DNA of 55,215 nucleotides from Empedobacter stercoris (GCF_020281205.1 NZ_JACXZC010000020.1:1-55215), one strand, 5' to 3'. Shown: positions 16,109 to 25,347, counted from the first letter of the stretch. Translations and numbers: made by a program. The notes: generated by a model from the sequence alone, not told the origin.

Positions 16109-17776
16109 ATGAAAAAAATATCATTTATTATAGTTTCATTCTTCGCTATTATTCAGTTGAATGCGCAAGAATCTTATAAAAATGGAGCTGTTGTAACGGC
16201 TCATCCCGAAGCTTCAAAAGTTGGAGTTGAAATTCTGAAAAAAGGTGGAAATGCAATTGACGCTTCTGTTGCAGTACAGTTCGCTTTGGCAGTTGTTTAT
16301 CCAAATGCAGGAAATATTGGTGGCGGTGGATTTTTAGTTTATCGTGATGCAAAAGGAAAAACGGATGCATTAGATTATCGTGAAAAAGCACCTTTGAAAG
16401 CTACTGAAGATATGTATTGGGATAAAGAAGGAAATGCAATTACTGATCTTAGTTTGTATGGACAATTTGCAGTAGGCGTTCCAGGTACAGTAGATGGAAT
16501 GGTAAAGGCACATGAAAAATATGGAAAATTGAATTGGAAAGAATTAGTACAACCTGCAATTAATTTGGCTCAAAAAGGATTTAAAATTACGAAGCAACAA
16601 GCAAGTGAATTGACAAATAAGTATGACGATTTTGTTAAATATAATTCAAAAATAAATGCTTTAACTGCAAAAGCTTCTTGGAAAGAAGGAGATCTATTGG
16701 TTCAAAAAGAATTAGCAAATACATTAAAACTGATTCAACAAAAAGGTCGCGCTGGTTTTTATGAAGGAAAAACGGCTGATTTAATTGTAAAAGAAATGAA
16801 ACGGGGAAATGGAATTATTTCACACGAAGATTTAAAACAATATCAATCGGTTTGGAGAACGCCAGTTTCTGGAAATTATAAAGGTCTTAAAGTGATTTCG
16901 ATGCCGCCGCCATCAAGTGGAGGAATTGCATTGGTTTCGTTGTTTCAATCTATCGAAGATTATCCTATTCATAAATGGGGATTTCAAGCAGATTCTACAA
17001 TGCAAGTGATGGTAGAAGCAGAGCGTCGTGTTTATGCAGATCGTGCAGAACATTTAGGTGATCCTGATTTTATAAAAGTTCCGCAAAAACAATTGTTAGA
17101 TAAAAGTTATAATGTAAATCGAATGAAAGATTTTTCGTTTGATAAAGCAACACCAAGTTCAGCAATCAAAGCGGGAGAAATATTTGGAAAAGAATCGATG
17201 GAAACTACGCATTATGTAATTGTTGACAAAGAAGGAAACGCCGCTTCTGTCACAACAACCTTAAACAATTCGTATGGTTCTTTGGTGGTTGTGGAAGGTG
17301 CTGGATTTTTGTTGAATGATGAGATGGATGATTTTTCTGTAAAACCTGGAACACCAAATTTATATGGTTTAGTTGGAGGAAAAGCAAATGCAATTGAACC
17401 TTCGAAAAGAATGTTAAGCTCGATGACGCCTTCTATTTTAGAAAAAGATGGTAAATTGTTTATGGTTGTGGGAACACCTGGAGGTTCTACGATTATTACT
17501 TCGGTTTTTCAAGCAATTATAAATGTTGTTGATTTCGGAATGACAATGCAAGAAGCTGTTGCTGCACCACGGTTTCATCATCAATGGTTACCAGATCAAA
17601 TCGATTATGAACCAAATGCAATTTCAGAAAACGTTCGCGAATCGTTAAAACAAAAAGGTTATGTTTTGAAAGAACGTAAACCTTATGGGCGAGTAGATGG
17701 AATATTAGTTAATACTGACGGGACATACCAAGCAGGCGCAGATCCACGCGGAGATGATAAAGCAATAGGATATTAA
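16109..17776 (+). CDS. ggt: Gamma-glutamyltransferase (glutathione hydrolase), secreted
   Basis: GGT cleaves and transfers the gamma-glutamyl group of glutathione and related peptides. The precursor self-cleaves into two subunits. The 555-aa protein has a signal peptide (about residues 1-19, QLNAQ). The cleavage/nucleophile site is METTHYVIVDKEGNAASVTTTLNNSYGS, with the N-terminal Thr of the small subunit at residue 366. The conserved PSKRMLSSMTPSI and GTPGGSTIITSVFQ blocks follow. The large-subunit substrate pocket includes ALDYREKAP. It acts in the periplasm or outside. The gene follows the TonB receptor by 76 nt without a clear terminator between them, so partial cotranscription is possible. 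Confidence 0.95.
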   Translation: MKKISFIIVSFFAIIQLNAQESYKNGAVVTAHPEASKVGVEILKKGGNAIDASVAVQFALAVVYPNAGNIGGGGFLVYRDAKGKTDALDYREKAPLKATEDMYWDKEGNAITDLSLYGQFAVGVPGTVDGMVKAHEKYGKLNWKELVQPAINLAQKGFKITKQQASELTNKYDDFVKYNSKINALTAKASWKEGDLLVQKELANTLKLIQQKGRAGFYEGKTADLIVKEMKRGNGIISHEDLKQYQSVWRTPVSGNYKGLKVISMPPPSSGGIALVSLFQSIEDYPIHKWGFQADSTMQVMVEAERRVYADRAEHLGDPDFIKVPQKQLLDKSYNVNRMKDFSFDKATPSSAIKAGEIFGKESMETTHYVIVDKEGNAASVTTTLNNSYGSLVVVEGAGFLLNDEMDDFSVKPGTPNLYGLVGGKANAIEPSKRMLSSMTPSILEKDGKLFMVVGTPGGSTIITSVFQAIINVVDFGMTMQEAVAAPRFHHQWLPDQIDYEPNAISENVRESLKQKGYVLKERKPYGRVDGILVNTDGTYQAGADPRGDDKAIGY

Positions 17777-17782
17777 AAAATC

Positions 17783-17817
17783 AAATAAGGCTATTCAAAT
17801 TTTGAATAGCCTTATTT
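17783..17817. terminator. Bidirectional terminator between ggt and the GNAT gene
   Basis: A 17-bp perfect inverted repeat (core AAGGCTATTCAAA / TTTGAATAGCCTT) flanked by A and T tracts, between two convergent genes. Confidence 0.92.
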
Positions 17818-17820
17818 AAA

Positions 17821-18102
17821 TTAAGACAAAACCTCTCTAGTATCAGGATTTTTTTCAAATTGTGCTTTTGCAAAAGGACATAAAGGAATTACTTTGATAT
17901 TTTCTTTTTTCACCCAATCGACTAAAGCTAAAAAAGCTTTTTTACCAATACCTTGTCCGCCATAAGCTTCATCAACCTCTGTATGATCGATGATAATTTT
18001 ATCATCTCCAGCCCAAACATAAGCCATTTCCCCAGCTTTTTTATCGCCATCTAAAACGACAAAAGCACCATTTTTTTTATCATCAATTTGTTTAATTTCC
18101 AT
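17821..18102 (-). CDS. GNAT family N-acetyltransferase (small YidJ/NATD1-like type)
   Basis: A 93-aa single-domain protein. The acetyl-CoA pyrophosphate-binding loop is YGGQGIGKKAF (residues about 47-57), preceded by the strand pair AGEMAYVW and IIIDHTEVDEA. A C-terminal PLCPFAKAQFEKNP segment is typical of the short GCN5-related PF14542 group. The substrate of these very small acetyltransferases is not known. It follows the pirin gene by 24 nt on the same strand, so the two probably form an operon ending at the shared terminator. Confidence 0.88.
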   Translation of the reverse strand: MEIKQIDDKKNGAFVVLDGDKKAGEMAYVWAGDDKIIIDHTEVDEAYGGQGIGKKAFLALVDWVKKENIKVIPLCPFAKAQFEKNPDTREVLS

Positions 18103-18126
18103 CTAATATATTTTTAAGTTGAATAT

Positions 18127-18999
18127 TTAATCTTCTAATGTACCAAATTTACCGTGATTGTAATCGTCAAATGCTTCACGAATTTGTTCTTGTGTATTCA
18201 TTACAAATGGACCGTATGATGCGATTGGCTCATTTAGAGGTTCTCCACTCAAAATAAGTACCACACTACTTTCAGTCGCTTCGATTGTAAAATCTTCTCC
18301 TTCATTAGTAAACAATAACAAATGATCTGTTGGAACAATTTCTTGATTATTCACTTTTACTTCTCCTTCTATAACTAATAAGATCGTATTGTAATGTGCT
18401 GGAAAATTAAAATTCGCTTTTCCACCTTCATTTAATTTTGCATTCAACATATGAACAGGAGAAAAAGTAGATGCAGCACCTTTTGCTTGGTTATATTTAC
18501 CAGCTATAACTTCTACAAATCCATTTTCAACTTCAACAGTTGGAATATCTTTGTGTGCAATGGCTTGATATTTAGGCGCACTCATTTTATCCTTTGCAGG
18601 GAGATTTACCCATAATTGAACCATTTGAAAAATTCCTCCTTTTTTGTAAAACTCTTCTGCATGATATTCTTTGTGTAAAACTCCTGACGCAGCTGTCATC
18701 CATTGTACATCGCCTTGGTGAATTGTTCCACCTCCGCCAGCACTGTCATGATGAGAAACACTTCCTTGATAAGCGATTGTTACGGTTTCGAAACCACGAT
18801 GCGGATGTACACCAACACCTTTTGGTTTGTCCGTTGCAGGAAAATCAAATTTTGAATTGTAATCCAACATAATAAAAGGATCCATTCTTCTCATGTCTAA
18901 ATGATAACCGCTCGGAATAAAGTTATGAACTCTAAATCCATCTCCTACGAAATGAGGCTCTCTTGGAGCGATAACCGCTTCTATATTTTTTGTGTTCAT
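18127..18999 (-). CDS. Pirin family protein (cupin)
   Basis: A 290-aa bicupin. The four expected metal ligands are present in the N-terminal cupin: H65 and H67 (VHPHRGFETVT), H109 and E111 (GVLHKEYH). Glycine-rich HHDSAGGGGTIHQGDVQWMTA is also characteristic. Bacterial pirins (YhhW-type) have been shown to act as quercetinases or to bind metabolic enzymes; the role here is not known. A -7 box (TAAATTTG on the minus strand, 19025-19032) is 25 nt upstream. It is first in the pirin-GNAT unit. Confidence 0.93.
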   Translation of the reverse strand: MNTKNIEAVIAPREPHFVGDGFRVHNFIPSGYHLDMRRMDPFIMLDYNSKFDFPATDKPKGVGVHPHRGFETVTIAYQGSVSHHDSAGGGGTIHQGDVQWMTAASGVLHKEYHAEEFYKKGGIFQMVQLWVNLPAKDKMSAPKYQAIAHKDIPTVEVENGFVEVIAGKYNQAKGAASTFSPVHMLNAKLNEGGKANFNFPAHYNTILLVIEGEVKVNNQEIVPTDHLLLFTNEGEDFTIEATESSVVLILSGEPLNEPIASYGPFVMNTQEQIREAFDDYNHGKFGTLED

Positions 19000-19212
19000 A
19001 ATGATGTTTTTTTATTTTCTTATACAAATTTACAATTCCAATGTATTGATTGTATTGATGTAGGGTAAGAAGTTTTAATTGAATAAGTTAACATATATCA
19101 ATGGTTTGTATGATCTGTTAAATTTAAATAGTTCTAAAATATAGATGAACGATGTTTGTCTAATTATTGTTTTTTTATATTTGGTTGTATCTATCTAACA
19201 AAATAAATAAAA

Positions 19213-19694
19213 ATGAAAAAAAATTCAATAGTTTTAGGTGTATTTGTATTAGTTACATTAGGATCTTGTAAAAATGAAACACCTCAAGAAAAAGCGCAAA
19301 AAGAGTCACAGAAAGCTTTAGACAAAGCGTATGATGCAAACGAAGCAAATCAAGTTGCGACAAAGCTGTAGTAAAATCAGATATTGCAACAGTTATTTAT
19401 ACAGATATTGCTGCCGCAAATGCTGCTGTTGCTAAAATTCCGATGCCTGCATTGTTAAATGATAAAGCTAAAAAATTAGCAAGTGATTTGGGTAAAGCGT
19501 TGATTGATCGTATTAATGTAAAAGACGCAAAAGAAATAGAGAAATCTGAAAAGAAAATTACTGATTTGAAAAATGATGTTGAAAAAGCTTATCAAGACAG
19601 TAAAATAAATGTTGAGGATCGTGATGCAATCAAAACATATATCGAAGATTGTGTAAGAGCTGCAGTAGCTACTGTTGTTGCTATACATTCTTAA
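19213..19694 (+). pseudogene. Lipoprotein gene interrupted by a single-base frameshift
   Basis: The ATG at 19213 opens a frame with a lipoprotein signal (MKKNSIVLGVFVLVTLGSC) and a Lys/Gln/Glu-rich linker, which stops at the TAG 19369-19371. The next frame continues directly (DKAVVKSDIATVIYTDIAAA...) to the stop at 19694. Restoring one base after position 19358 would join them into one protein of about 160 residues with a helical C-terminal region (alternating Lys/Asp/Glu). I do not recognise the family. The break is either a real mutation or a sequencing error; the second part alone (from ATG 19443) would lack any export signal. Confidence 0.75.
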
Positions 19695-19718
19695 TATTCT
19701 TTTTATAGAAGTATAAAG

Positions 19719-19743
19719 CCCACCTCAATTGAGGTGGGTTTAG
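19719..19743 (+). terminator. Intrinsic terminator after the lipoprotein gene
   Basis: The 20-bp perfect palindrome CCCACCTCAA / TTGAGGTGGG followed by TTTA, 24 nt after the stop. The absence of an unpaired loop means the central bases must open. Confidence 0.8.
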
Positions 19744-19749
19744 TTATAT

Positions 19750-19892
19750 ATAATAAATTCTCATCAACCATATTAGGAAGTGTAACCTTTAGCAAAGGCT
19801 CTTCTTCCATGGCACGTTTTGTCGAAAAGATAGCTTCATCGTTTCATTCACATCCCAATGTATATTGATTTTAAACTGTTTTCAGCATCAGA
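19750..19892 (-). pseudogene. Decayed duplicate of the hutU 3' end
   Basis: About 143 bp match the last ~170 bp of hutU (21617-21793), with scattered substitutions and one gap of about 28 bp. Shared blocks include TCATCAACCATATTAGGAAG, GTGTAACCTTTAGCAAAGG and CACATCCCAATG. Homology ends at the point of the hutU stop codon, and that stop is lost in the copy. It lies on the far side of the SWIM gene, so the SWIM gene is bracketed by two copies of the hutU tail. The fragment cannot encode a functional urocanase. Confidence 0.88.
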
Positions 19893-19945
19893 ATTTTATT
19901 CAACTGTTTATTTCAGGTCTATGAGATCACAATTAAACAAATAAA

Positions 19946-21610
19946 TTAGTCAAGTAGTTTTTCTATAAATTCATTATTCTGAATTCTAATTTTTATAAAA
20001 TTATCGCTATTAATTAAAAAATCTAAATATTTTTTAATAAGTATATCGCCGTATGATTTTTTAATTTTATTGATTAAATCAAGTTCCATATCTTTTTGAG
20101 AAGAATAACTGTAGAGATAAGCTAAACGTTTAAGTAAATTTATTAAGAAGGTATTTTTGTTAAATAAAAAGAGTTGATCAAAATAACATAAAATTATTTC
20201 AGCTGGAACATAATTACTTATTACATCGATCATTTTTTTATACTCCTTTTCAGTATCTAATATCTTAAAATATAAATCAATACAATCATCTGATTCGTAA
20301 AAATTTCCTTCAAGATTAGTAAGTGTTTTCGTTCTGAATTTTTTAAACTTTTCTTCTTCATTTAAATGATTTTTTATAAAAAGAAAATCTTCTAATGATG
20401 GATTGTAAGGGAATTTTAAAAGTTTTATTTCTGTATATTTAGGCAAATCATTTGTCTGTTTATAAAGTTTTTCTAGAATATTGTAATAAGGGTAGTTGTA
20501 TTTTTCTTTAGAATTGTTTGAAATAATATCTTTACAATAAGCTTCTACAGCAATATGGTCAGTTTTCATTAGTTCTTCTAAAATCATTAAATTATAGTCA
20601 TTTTGATAAATTGATGGTTTGAAATAATCTTTTATTTCTGTAAACAACTCTGTCTCTATCATGATTTGTAGAAAGAATGTCTGAATCTCTATGTTATAAT
20701 TTATATTTTCCTTATGCCATTTTTTTAGGTAATTTAGAAGGTGTTGTCCGATAATTTTTTTTCTCTCTGTAGTCGCTTGACAATATATTTCTTTATTTAT
20801 TTCAAAATCATTTACAGTTATATTATCCATATTAAGGAAGTTGCTCCAATGATCAAGTACAACGTTTTTCCATTGTTCTTCTACTGCTATTTTATTGATC
20901 CTAAAAGCATATTTTTCTATAATAGCGTAAACATATTTTTCTAATCTTTTACTTGTTGTACCCGAGTTAAAATGAAAAGAAAGTAATAAATCACATATTC
21001 TTATAATTAGTGGTTTTGCGATTTCTGTCGTCTTAATAATGCAATCTATATAAGCAAATACAGGTTCAAGAGCAATTTGTAGTAAATCGATTATCTTTTT
21101 TACTTCGGATATTTCTACTTTCCTTTTTTTACCTATTATTGAGGTTATTGTATCTTTTATTAATTGTTCTACTTCATCAAGAGAATACTCTTTTTGTTTT
21201 TGAGAAAATGATAACATGAAATATTGTTCAGCTTCTCTATTTGTATTAAAAAAATCAAGTAACCATTTTCTTAAATCTTCTTCTTCAATTAGTTTAAGTA
21301 AAGTTTCGCTCTCTTTTTCTTTTTTTATGCGAGTTTTTTTAACAGGTTTTAAAGAGGTAAGTTTTACGATTTCTTCTAGCATTTTTTTTTGATGAATACA
21401 CCAAGATTCGTTACTTCCACAATCACAAGAATGGGAAGTAACTTCTTTATTTTTGATTACTATATTTACATCGTAACTATTCGACTGGTCATCTACAAAA
21501 GCAATAAAGTTCCCTTTTTTTTCTTCTTCTAATTCTCTAATTTCGAGTTTTTTAATATCTCTTTTGTTTTGAGAAGAAATTAATTTGAGTAAATTTTCAA
21601 TAGTATTCAT
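19946..21610 (-). CDS. SWIM zinc-finger domain protein (554 aa)
   Basis: Near the N-terminus (residues 62-73) is C-D-C-x6-C-x-H, the CxCxnCxH pattern of a SWIM zinc finger. The preceding strand NSYDVNIVIKNKEVTSHSC is typical of how that domain is entered. A Lys/Glu-rich linker follows (about 85-105), then some 440 residues of predicted helical repeats with many Tyr, Phe, Leu and Lys. SWIM domains bind nucleic acid or protein partners, and many bacterial versions are uncharacterised. The gene starts 6 nt after the hutU stop on the same strand. It is markedly AT-richer than hutU and hutH, and lies between the true hutU end and its decayed duplicate, which suggests arrival by recombination. Confidence 0.8.
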   Translation of the reverse strand: MNTIENLLKLISSQNKRDIKKLEIRELEEEKKGNFIAFVDDQSNSYDVNIVIKNKEVTSHSCDCGSNESWCIHQKKMLEEIVKLTSLKPVKKTRIKKEKESETLLKLIEEEDLRKWLLDFFNTNREAEQYFMLSFSQKQKEYSLDEVEQLIKDTITSIIGKKRKVEISEVKKIIDLLQIALEPVFAYIDCIIKTTEIAKPLIIRICDLLLSFHFNSGTTSKRLEKYVYAIIEKYAFRINKIAVEEQWKNVVLDHWSNFLNMDNITVNDFEINKEIYCQATTERKKIIGQHLLNYLKKWHKENINYNIEIQTFFLQIMIETELFTEIKDYFKPSIYQNDYNLMILEELMKTDHIAVEAYCKDIISNNSKEKYNYPYYNILEKLYKQTNDLPKYTEIKLLKFPYNPSLEDFLFIKNHLNEEEKFKKFRTKTLTNLEGNFYESDDCIDLYFKILDTEKEYKKMIDVISNYVPAEIILCYFDQLFLFNKNTFLINLLKRLAYLYSYSSQKDMELDLINKIKKSYGDILIKKYLDFLINSDNFIKIRIQNNEFIEKLLD

Positions 21611-21616
21611 AAGCTT

Positions 21617-23596
21617 TTATAATAAATTTTCATCAACCATATTAGGAAGTGTAACCTTTAGCAAAGGTTCTTCTTCCATAGCGCGTTTAATCGCAAAAAT
21701 AGCTTCGTCATTTCTTGCCCAAGAACGTCGAGCAATTCCATTGTTCACATCCCAATGTAACATTGATTTTAAACGGTTTTCAGCATCTGAAGATCCATCT
21801 AACAGCATTCCAAAACCACCGTTGATTACTTCGCCCCAACCAACGCCACCACCGTTGTGAATAGAAACCCAAGTTGCGCCACGGAAACTATCCCCAATAA
21901 CATTATGAATCGCCATATCAGCTGTAAATTTTGAACCATCATAAATGTTAGACGTTTCGCGAAAAGGAGAATCTGTACCCGAAACATCATGATGATCACG
22001 ACCTAAAACAACTGGCTCTATTTCGCCTTTCGCAATTGCATCGTTAAAGGCTTTCGCAATTTTGATTCGTCCTTCTGCATCTGCATATAAAATTCGAGCT
22101 TGCGATCCAACAACCAATTTATTTTCTTGCGCACCTTTTATCCACGTAATATTATCTTGCATCTGTTGTTGAATTTCAGCAGGAGAATGTTGCATAATCT
22201 TTTCTAAAACTTGACAAGCGATTTCGTCGGTTTTTAGTAAATCTTCTGGTTTTCCAGAAGTACAGACCCAACGGAATGGTCCAAATCCGTAATCGAAACA
22301 CATTGGACCCATAATATCTTGTACATACGAAGGATATTTGAAATCGATTCCGTTTTCTGCCATAACATCCGCTCCAGCACGAGAAGCTTCTAATAAAAAG
22401 GCATTTCCATAATCAAAAAAATACGTTCCTTTTGCAGTATGTTTATTAACCGCAGCAGCATGACGACGAAGAGATTCTTGGACTTTTTCTTTGAATAACT
22501 CTGGGTTTTCGGCCATCATTTGATTTGATTCTTCTAATGTTAATCCAACCGGATAATAACCACCAGCCCAAGGATTATGCAAAGAAGTTTGATCTGATCC
22601 TAAATCAATATAAACGTTTTCTTGGTCAAATTTTTCCCAAACATCAACGATATTTCCATCATAAGCAATCGAAACAACTTCTTTATCTGCTTTAGCTTTT
22701 TTTACACGAGTTACTAATTCATCCAAGTCAGCAATCACTTCATCTACCCAACCTTGTTCATGACGTTTGTAGGTTGCAGCAGGATTAACTTCTGCAGTAA
22801 CAGATACCACTCCTGCAATATTTCCTGCTTTTGGTTGAGCTCCAGACATTCCGCCTAAACCAGCCGTAACAAATAATTTTCCTGCTGTTCCTTTATCATC
22901 AATTTTACGACAACCATTCAAAACAGTAATCGTTGTTCCATGTACAATTCCTTGCGGACCAATATACATGTAACTTCCTGCCGTCATTTGTCCGTATTGA
23001 GAAACGCCTAATGTATTCATTTTTTCCCAATCATCAGGTTGCGAATAATTAGGAATGACCATTCCATTCGTAACGACAACACGAGGCGCATTTTTGTGTG
23101 AAGGAAACAATCCCATTGGATGACCAGAATACATGACCAATGTTTGTTCGTCTGTCATTTCAGACAAATATTTCATTGTTAACAGATATTGTGCCCAGTT
23201 CTGAAAAACAGCACCATTTCCTCCGTAAGTAATCAATTCTTCTGGGTGTTGTGCAACTGCATGATCCAAGTTGTTTTGAATCATTAATTGAATTGCTTTT
23301 GCTTGTTCCGAATTTCCTGGATAATCTGTAATTGGACGTGCAAAAATTTTATAATCAGGCATCAAACGATACATGTAAATTCGACCAAAATCTTCTAATT
23401 CTTGTTTAAATTCTGGAATTAATTCAGCATGATGAATAGGATCGAAATAACGTAAAGCATTTTTAAGTGCTAATTTTTTTTCGTCCTCTGATAATATTTC
23501 TTTACGCTTTGGAGCGTGACTTACATTGGGATCTCTGTCTTTTTTTTGAGGTAAAATAGAAGGAATACCTTGTTTTATTTGTTCTTGAAAAGTCAT
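21617..23596 (-). CDS. hutU: Urocanate hydratase HutU
   Basis: HutU converts urocanate to imidazolonepropionate, the second step of histidine degradation, using tightly bound NAD+. The 659-aa protein carries the NAD+ loop YIGPQGIVHGTT (near residue 215), ITYGGNGAVFQNWAQY (near 122), and MGPMCFDYGFGPFRW with the active-site Cys region. The C-terminal HNGGGVGWGEVINGGFG block is also present. It is about 100 residues longer than the Bacillus type; longer forms are common in Bacteroidota. It lies downstream of hutH with a 121-nt gap containing a dispersed repeat. The SWIM gene follows 6 nt downstream. Confidence 0.96.
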   Translation of the reverse strand: MTFQEQIKQGIPSILPQKKDRDPNVSHAPKRKEILSEDEKKLALKNALRYFDPIHHAELIPEFKQELEDFGRIYMYRLMPDYKIFARPITDYPGNSEQAKAIQLMIQNNLDHAVAQHPEELITYGGNGAVFQNWAQYLLTMKYLSEMTDEQTLVMYSGHPMGLFPSHKNAPRVVVTNGMVIPNYSQPDDWEKMNTLGVSQYGQMTAGSYMYIGPQGIVHGTTITVLNGCRKIDDKGTAGKLFVTAGLGGMSGAQPKAGNIAGVVSVTAEVNPAATYKRHEQGWVDEVIADLDELVTRVKKAKADKEVVSIAYDGNIVDVWEKFDQENVYIDLGSDQTSLHNPWAGGYYPVGLTLEESNQMMAENPELFKEKVQESLRRHAAAVNKHTAKGTYFFDYGNAFLLEASRAGADVMAENGIDFKYPSYVQDIMGPMCFDYGFGPFRWVCTSGKPEDLLKTDEIACQVLEKIMQHSPAEIQQQMQDNITWIKGAQENKLVVGSQARILYADAEGRIKIAKAFNDAIAKGEIEPVVLGRDHHDVSGTDSPFRETSNIYDGSKFTADMAIHNVIGDSFRGATWVSIHNGGGVGWGEVINGGFGMLLDGSSDAENRLKSMLHWDVNNGIARRSWARNDEAIFAIKRAMEEEPLLKVTLPNMVDENLL

Positions 23597-23634
23597 TTTT
23601 TGTGTTTTTATATTTTTATTCTGAACGTTTTTTT

Positions 23635-23713
23635 GTCATTTTGAGTTTGTCGAGGAATCTTTTTTTCATATTATTAAAAATATATCCTTCGACAGAATCT
23701 GGATGAAAAAGAA
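23635..23713. repeat. Dispersed palindromic repeat between hutH and hutU
   Basis: GTCATTTTGAG, TTGTCGAGGAATCT and, 31 nt later in inverted sense, CCTTCGACAGAATCT make an imperfect long hairpin. It is related to the shorter element at 4613-4633. I know this type of element from Bacteroidota intergenic regions; function is unknown. It is within the presumed hutH-hutU transcript. Confidence 0.5.
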
Positions 23714-23717
23714 TGAT

Positions 23718-25265
23718 TTAGAAACTTAAAATCAATTTCTTGAAATCTTCTGTTTGTAACAAATCGATAATAGTATTGATATCATCTCCAATCAAACGAT
23801 CGTCTTCTAATTTTGGACAAACTGAACGAACTTTTGCAAAAACTTCTTCTAAGAAAGCACTTGTTTTACGAGGTCTTCTAAATTCTAAACCTTGACAAGC
23901 GTACATTAATTCGATTGCTAAAATACGTTCTACATTATCTAAAACTTGGTTGAATTTTCGTCCAGAAATACTTCCCATTGAAACGTGATCTTCTTGTCCC
24001 AAAGATGTTGGAATACTATCAGCAGATGCAGGGAAACACAACGTTTTGTTTTCTGTACAAAGCGCGGCAGAAGTGTATTGAGGAATCATAAATCCAGAAT
24101 TTAACCCAGAACTTTCTGTTAATAACTTTGGTAATCCATATTTTCCTTCGATTAATAAATATTGACGACGATCCGAAATATTTCCTAATTCAGAGGCTGC
24201 AATTGTCGCATAATCTAACACCATTGCTAATGGTTGTCCGTGAAAGTTTCCACCTGAAATAGCTTCTTCATCCGAAACAACGATTGGATTATCCGTAACA
24301 GAATTTAATTCGATTTCAGCTAATTCTTGTAAATGGAAAAATGCATTTCGTGATGCGCCATGAACTTGTGGCATGCAACGCAACGAATAGGGATCTTGTA
24401 CACGACCACATTCTACATGAGAGAAAGCGATTTCAGAACCTTTTAATAAATTTCTCATACGTTCTGCAACCAACAATGTTCCTTTGAATGGGCGAACTTG
24501 GTGTAATTCTTCTTCGAATGGACGAGGCGAACCTTCGTAAGCTTCTAATGATAAAGCGCCTGCGACGTCAGCTAAATTCAATAAATATTCAAATTTCTCT
24601 AATCCGTGTAAGGCATGAGATAAGATGAATTGTGTTCCATTGATTAATCCTAAACCTTCTTTTGCGGATAAGTTTAATGGTTGTAGATGATGTTTGGCTA
24701 AAGCTTCTTTTGTCGAAACAATTGTATCGCCATCCCAAACTTTTCCTTCGCCGATTAAGGGTAAAAATAAATGTGATAAAGGAGCTAAATCTCCAGATGC
24801 ACCAACAGATCCTTTTTCTGGAACAACTGGAATAATGTCTTTTTCAACCATTACTAAAATTCGTTCCACCACATCTAAAGTCACACCTGAATAGCCTTTT
24901 GATAAAGCATGTGCTTTTGCAATTAACATGGTTTTAGAAATTTCTTTCTTAATCGGATTTCCCACACCAACTGCATGACTGATTAATAGATTGTGTTGAA
25001 GTTGACGCGTTTCTGCTTCAGAGATTTTTGTGTCGCAAAGAGGTCCAAAACCAGTGTTTATTCCATAAACTGTTTGTCCAGAAGCAACTATTTTAGCAAC
25101 GTTTTGTTGAGATTTTAAGATTTGTTCTTTACTTGCTTCGTTAAGCTCAATTTCGATATTTCCTTCTTTGATTCCTTTGTAATCCTCGAACGAAAGAAAA
25201 TCAATACCGTAAGTTTTCTTGATCATTTTTTCGATTTTGTGATACATCAAAGATAATCTTTTCAT
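23718..25265 (-). CDS. hutH: Histidine ammonia-lyase HutH
   Basis: HutH removes ammonia from L-histidine to give urocanate. The electrophilic MIO group forms from Ala156-Ser157-Gly158 in GSVGASGDLAPLSH. Also visible are YGINTGFGPLCDT (68-79), LINGTQF, and the C-terminal ALCTENKTLCFPASADSIPTS and QEDHVSMG blocks. With the start used the protein has 515 residues; a later in-frame ATG at 25226 (residue 14, MIKKTYGIDFL) would give 502 and may be the true start. It is first in the hutH-hutU unit. hutI and a hutG/formimidoyl-transferase gene are not in the window. Confidence 0.95.
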   Translation of the reverse strand: MKRLSLMYHKIEKMIKKTYGIDFLSFEDYKGIKEGNIEIELNEASKEQILKSQQNVAKIVASGQTVYGINTGFGPLCDTKISEAETRQLQHNLLISHAVGVGNPIKKEISKTMLIAKAHALSKGYSGVTLDVVERILVMVEKDIIPVVPEKGSVGASGDLAPLSHLFLPLIGEGKVWDGDTIVSTKEALAKHHLQPLNLSAKEGLGLINGTQFILSHALHGLEKFEYLLNLADVAGALSLEAYEGSPRPFEEELHQVRPFKGTLLVAERMRNLLKGSEIAFSHVECGRVQDPYSLRCMPQVHGASRNAFFHLQELAEIELNSVTDNPIVVSDEEAISGGNFHGQPLAMVLDYATIAASELGNISDRRQYLLIEGKYGLPKLLTESSGLNSGFMIPQYTSAALCTENKTLCFPASADSIPTSLGQEDHVSMGSISGRKFNQVLDNVERILAIELMYACQGLEFRRPRKTSAFLEEVFAKVRSVCPKLEDDRLIGDDINTIIDLLQTEDFKKLILSF

Positions 25266-25339
25266 TGATTTGATAAAAGATAGAAATCATTTCAATTGAA
25301 TAATTGAGGTTTGATAAGGTTTTATATGACTAACTTTTA

Positions 25340-25347
25340 TAAATTTG
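25340..25347 (+). promoter_or_regulatory. -7 promoter box (TAAATTTG) of folE
   Basis: An exact TAnnTTTG match followed by CAG, 16 nt before the folE ATG. A TTTG at 25310-25313 is 26 nt upstream, longer than the usual spacing. Confidence 0.5.
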
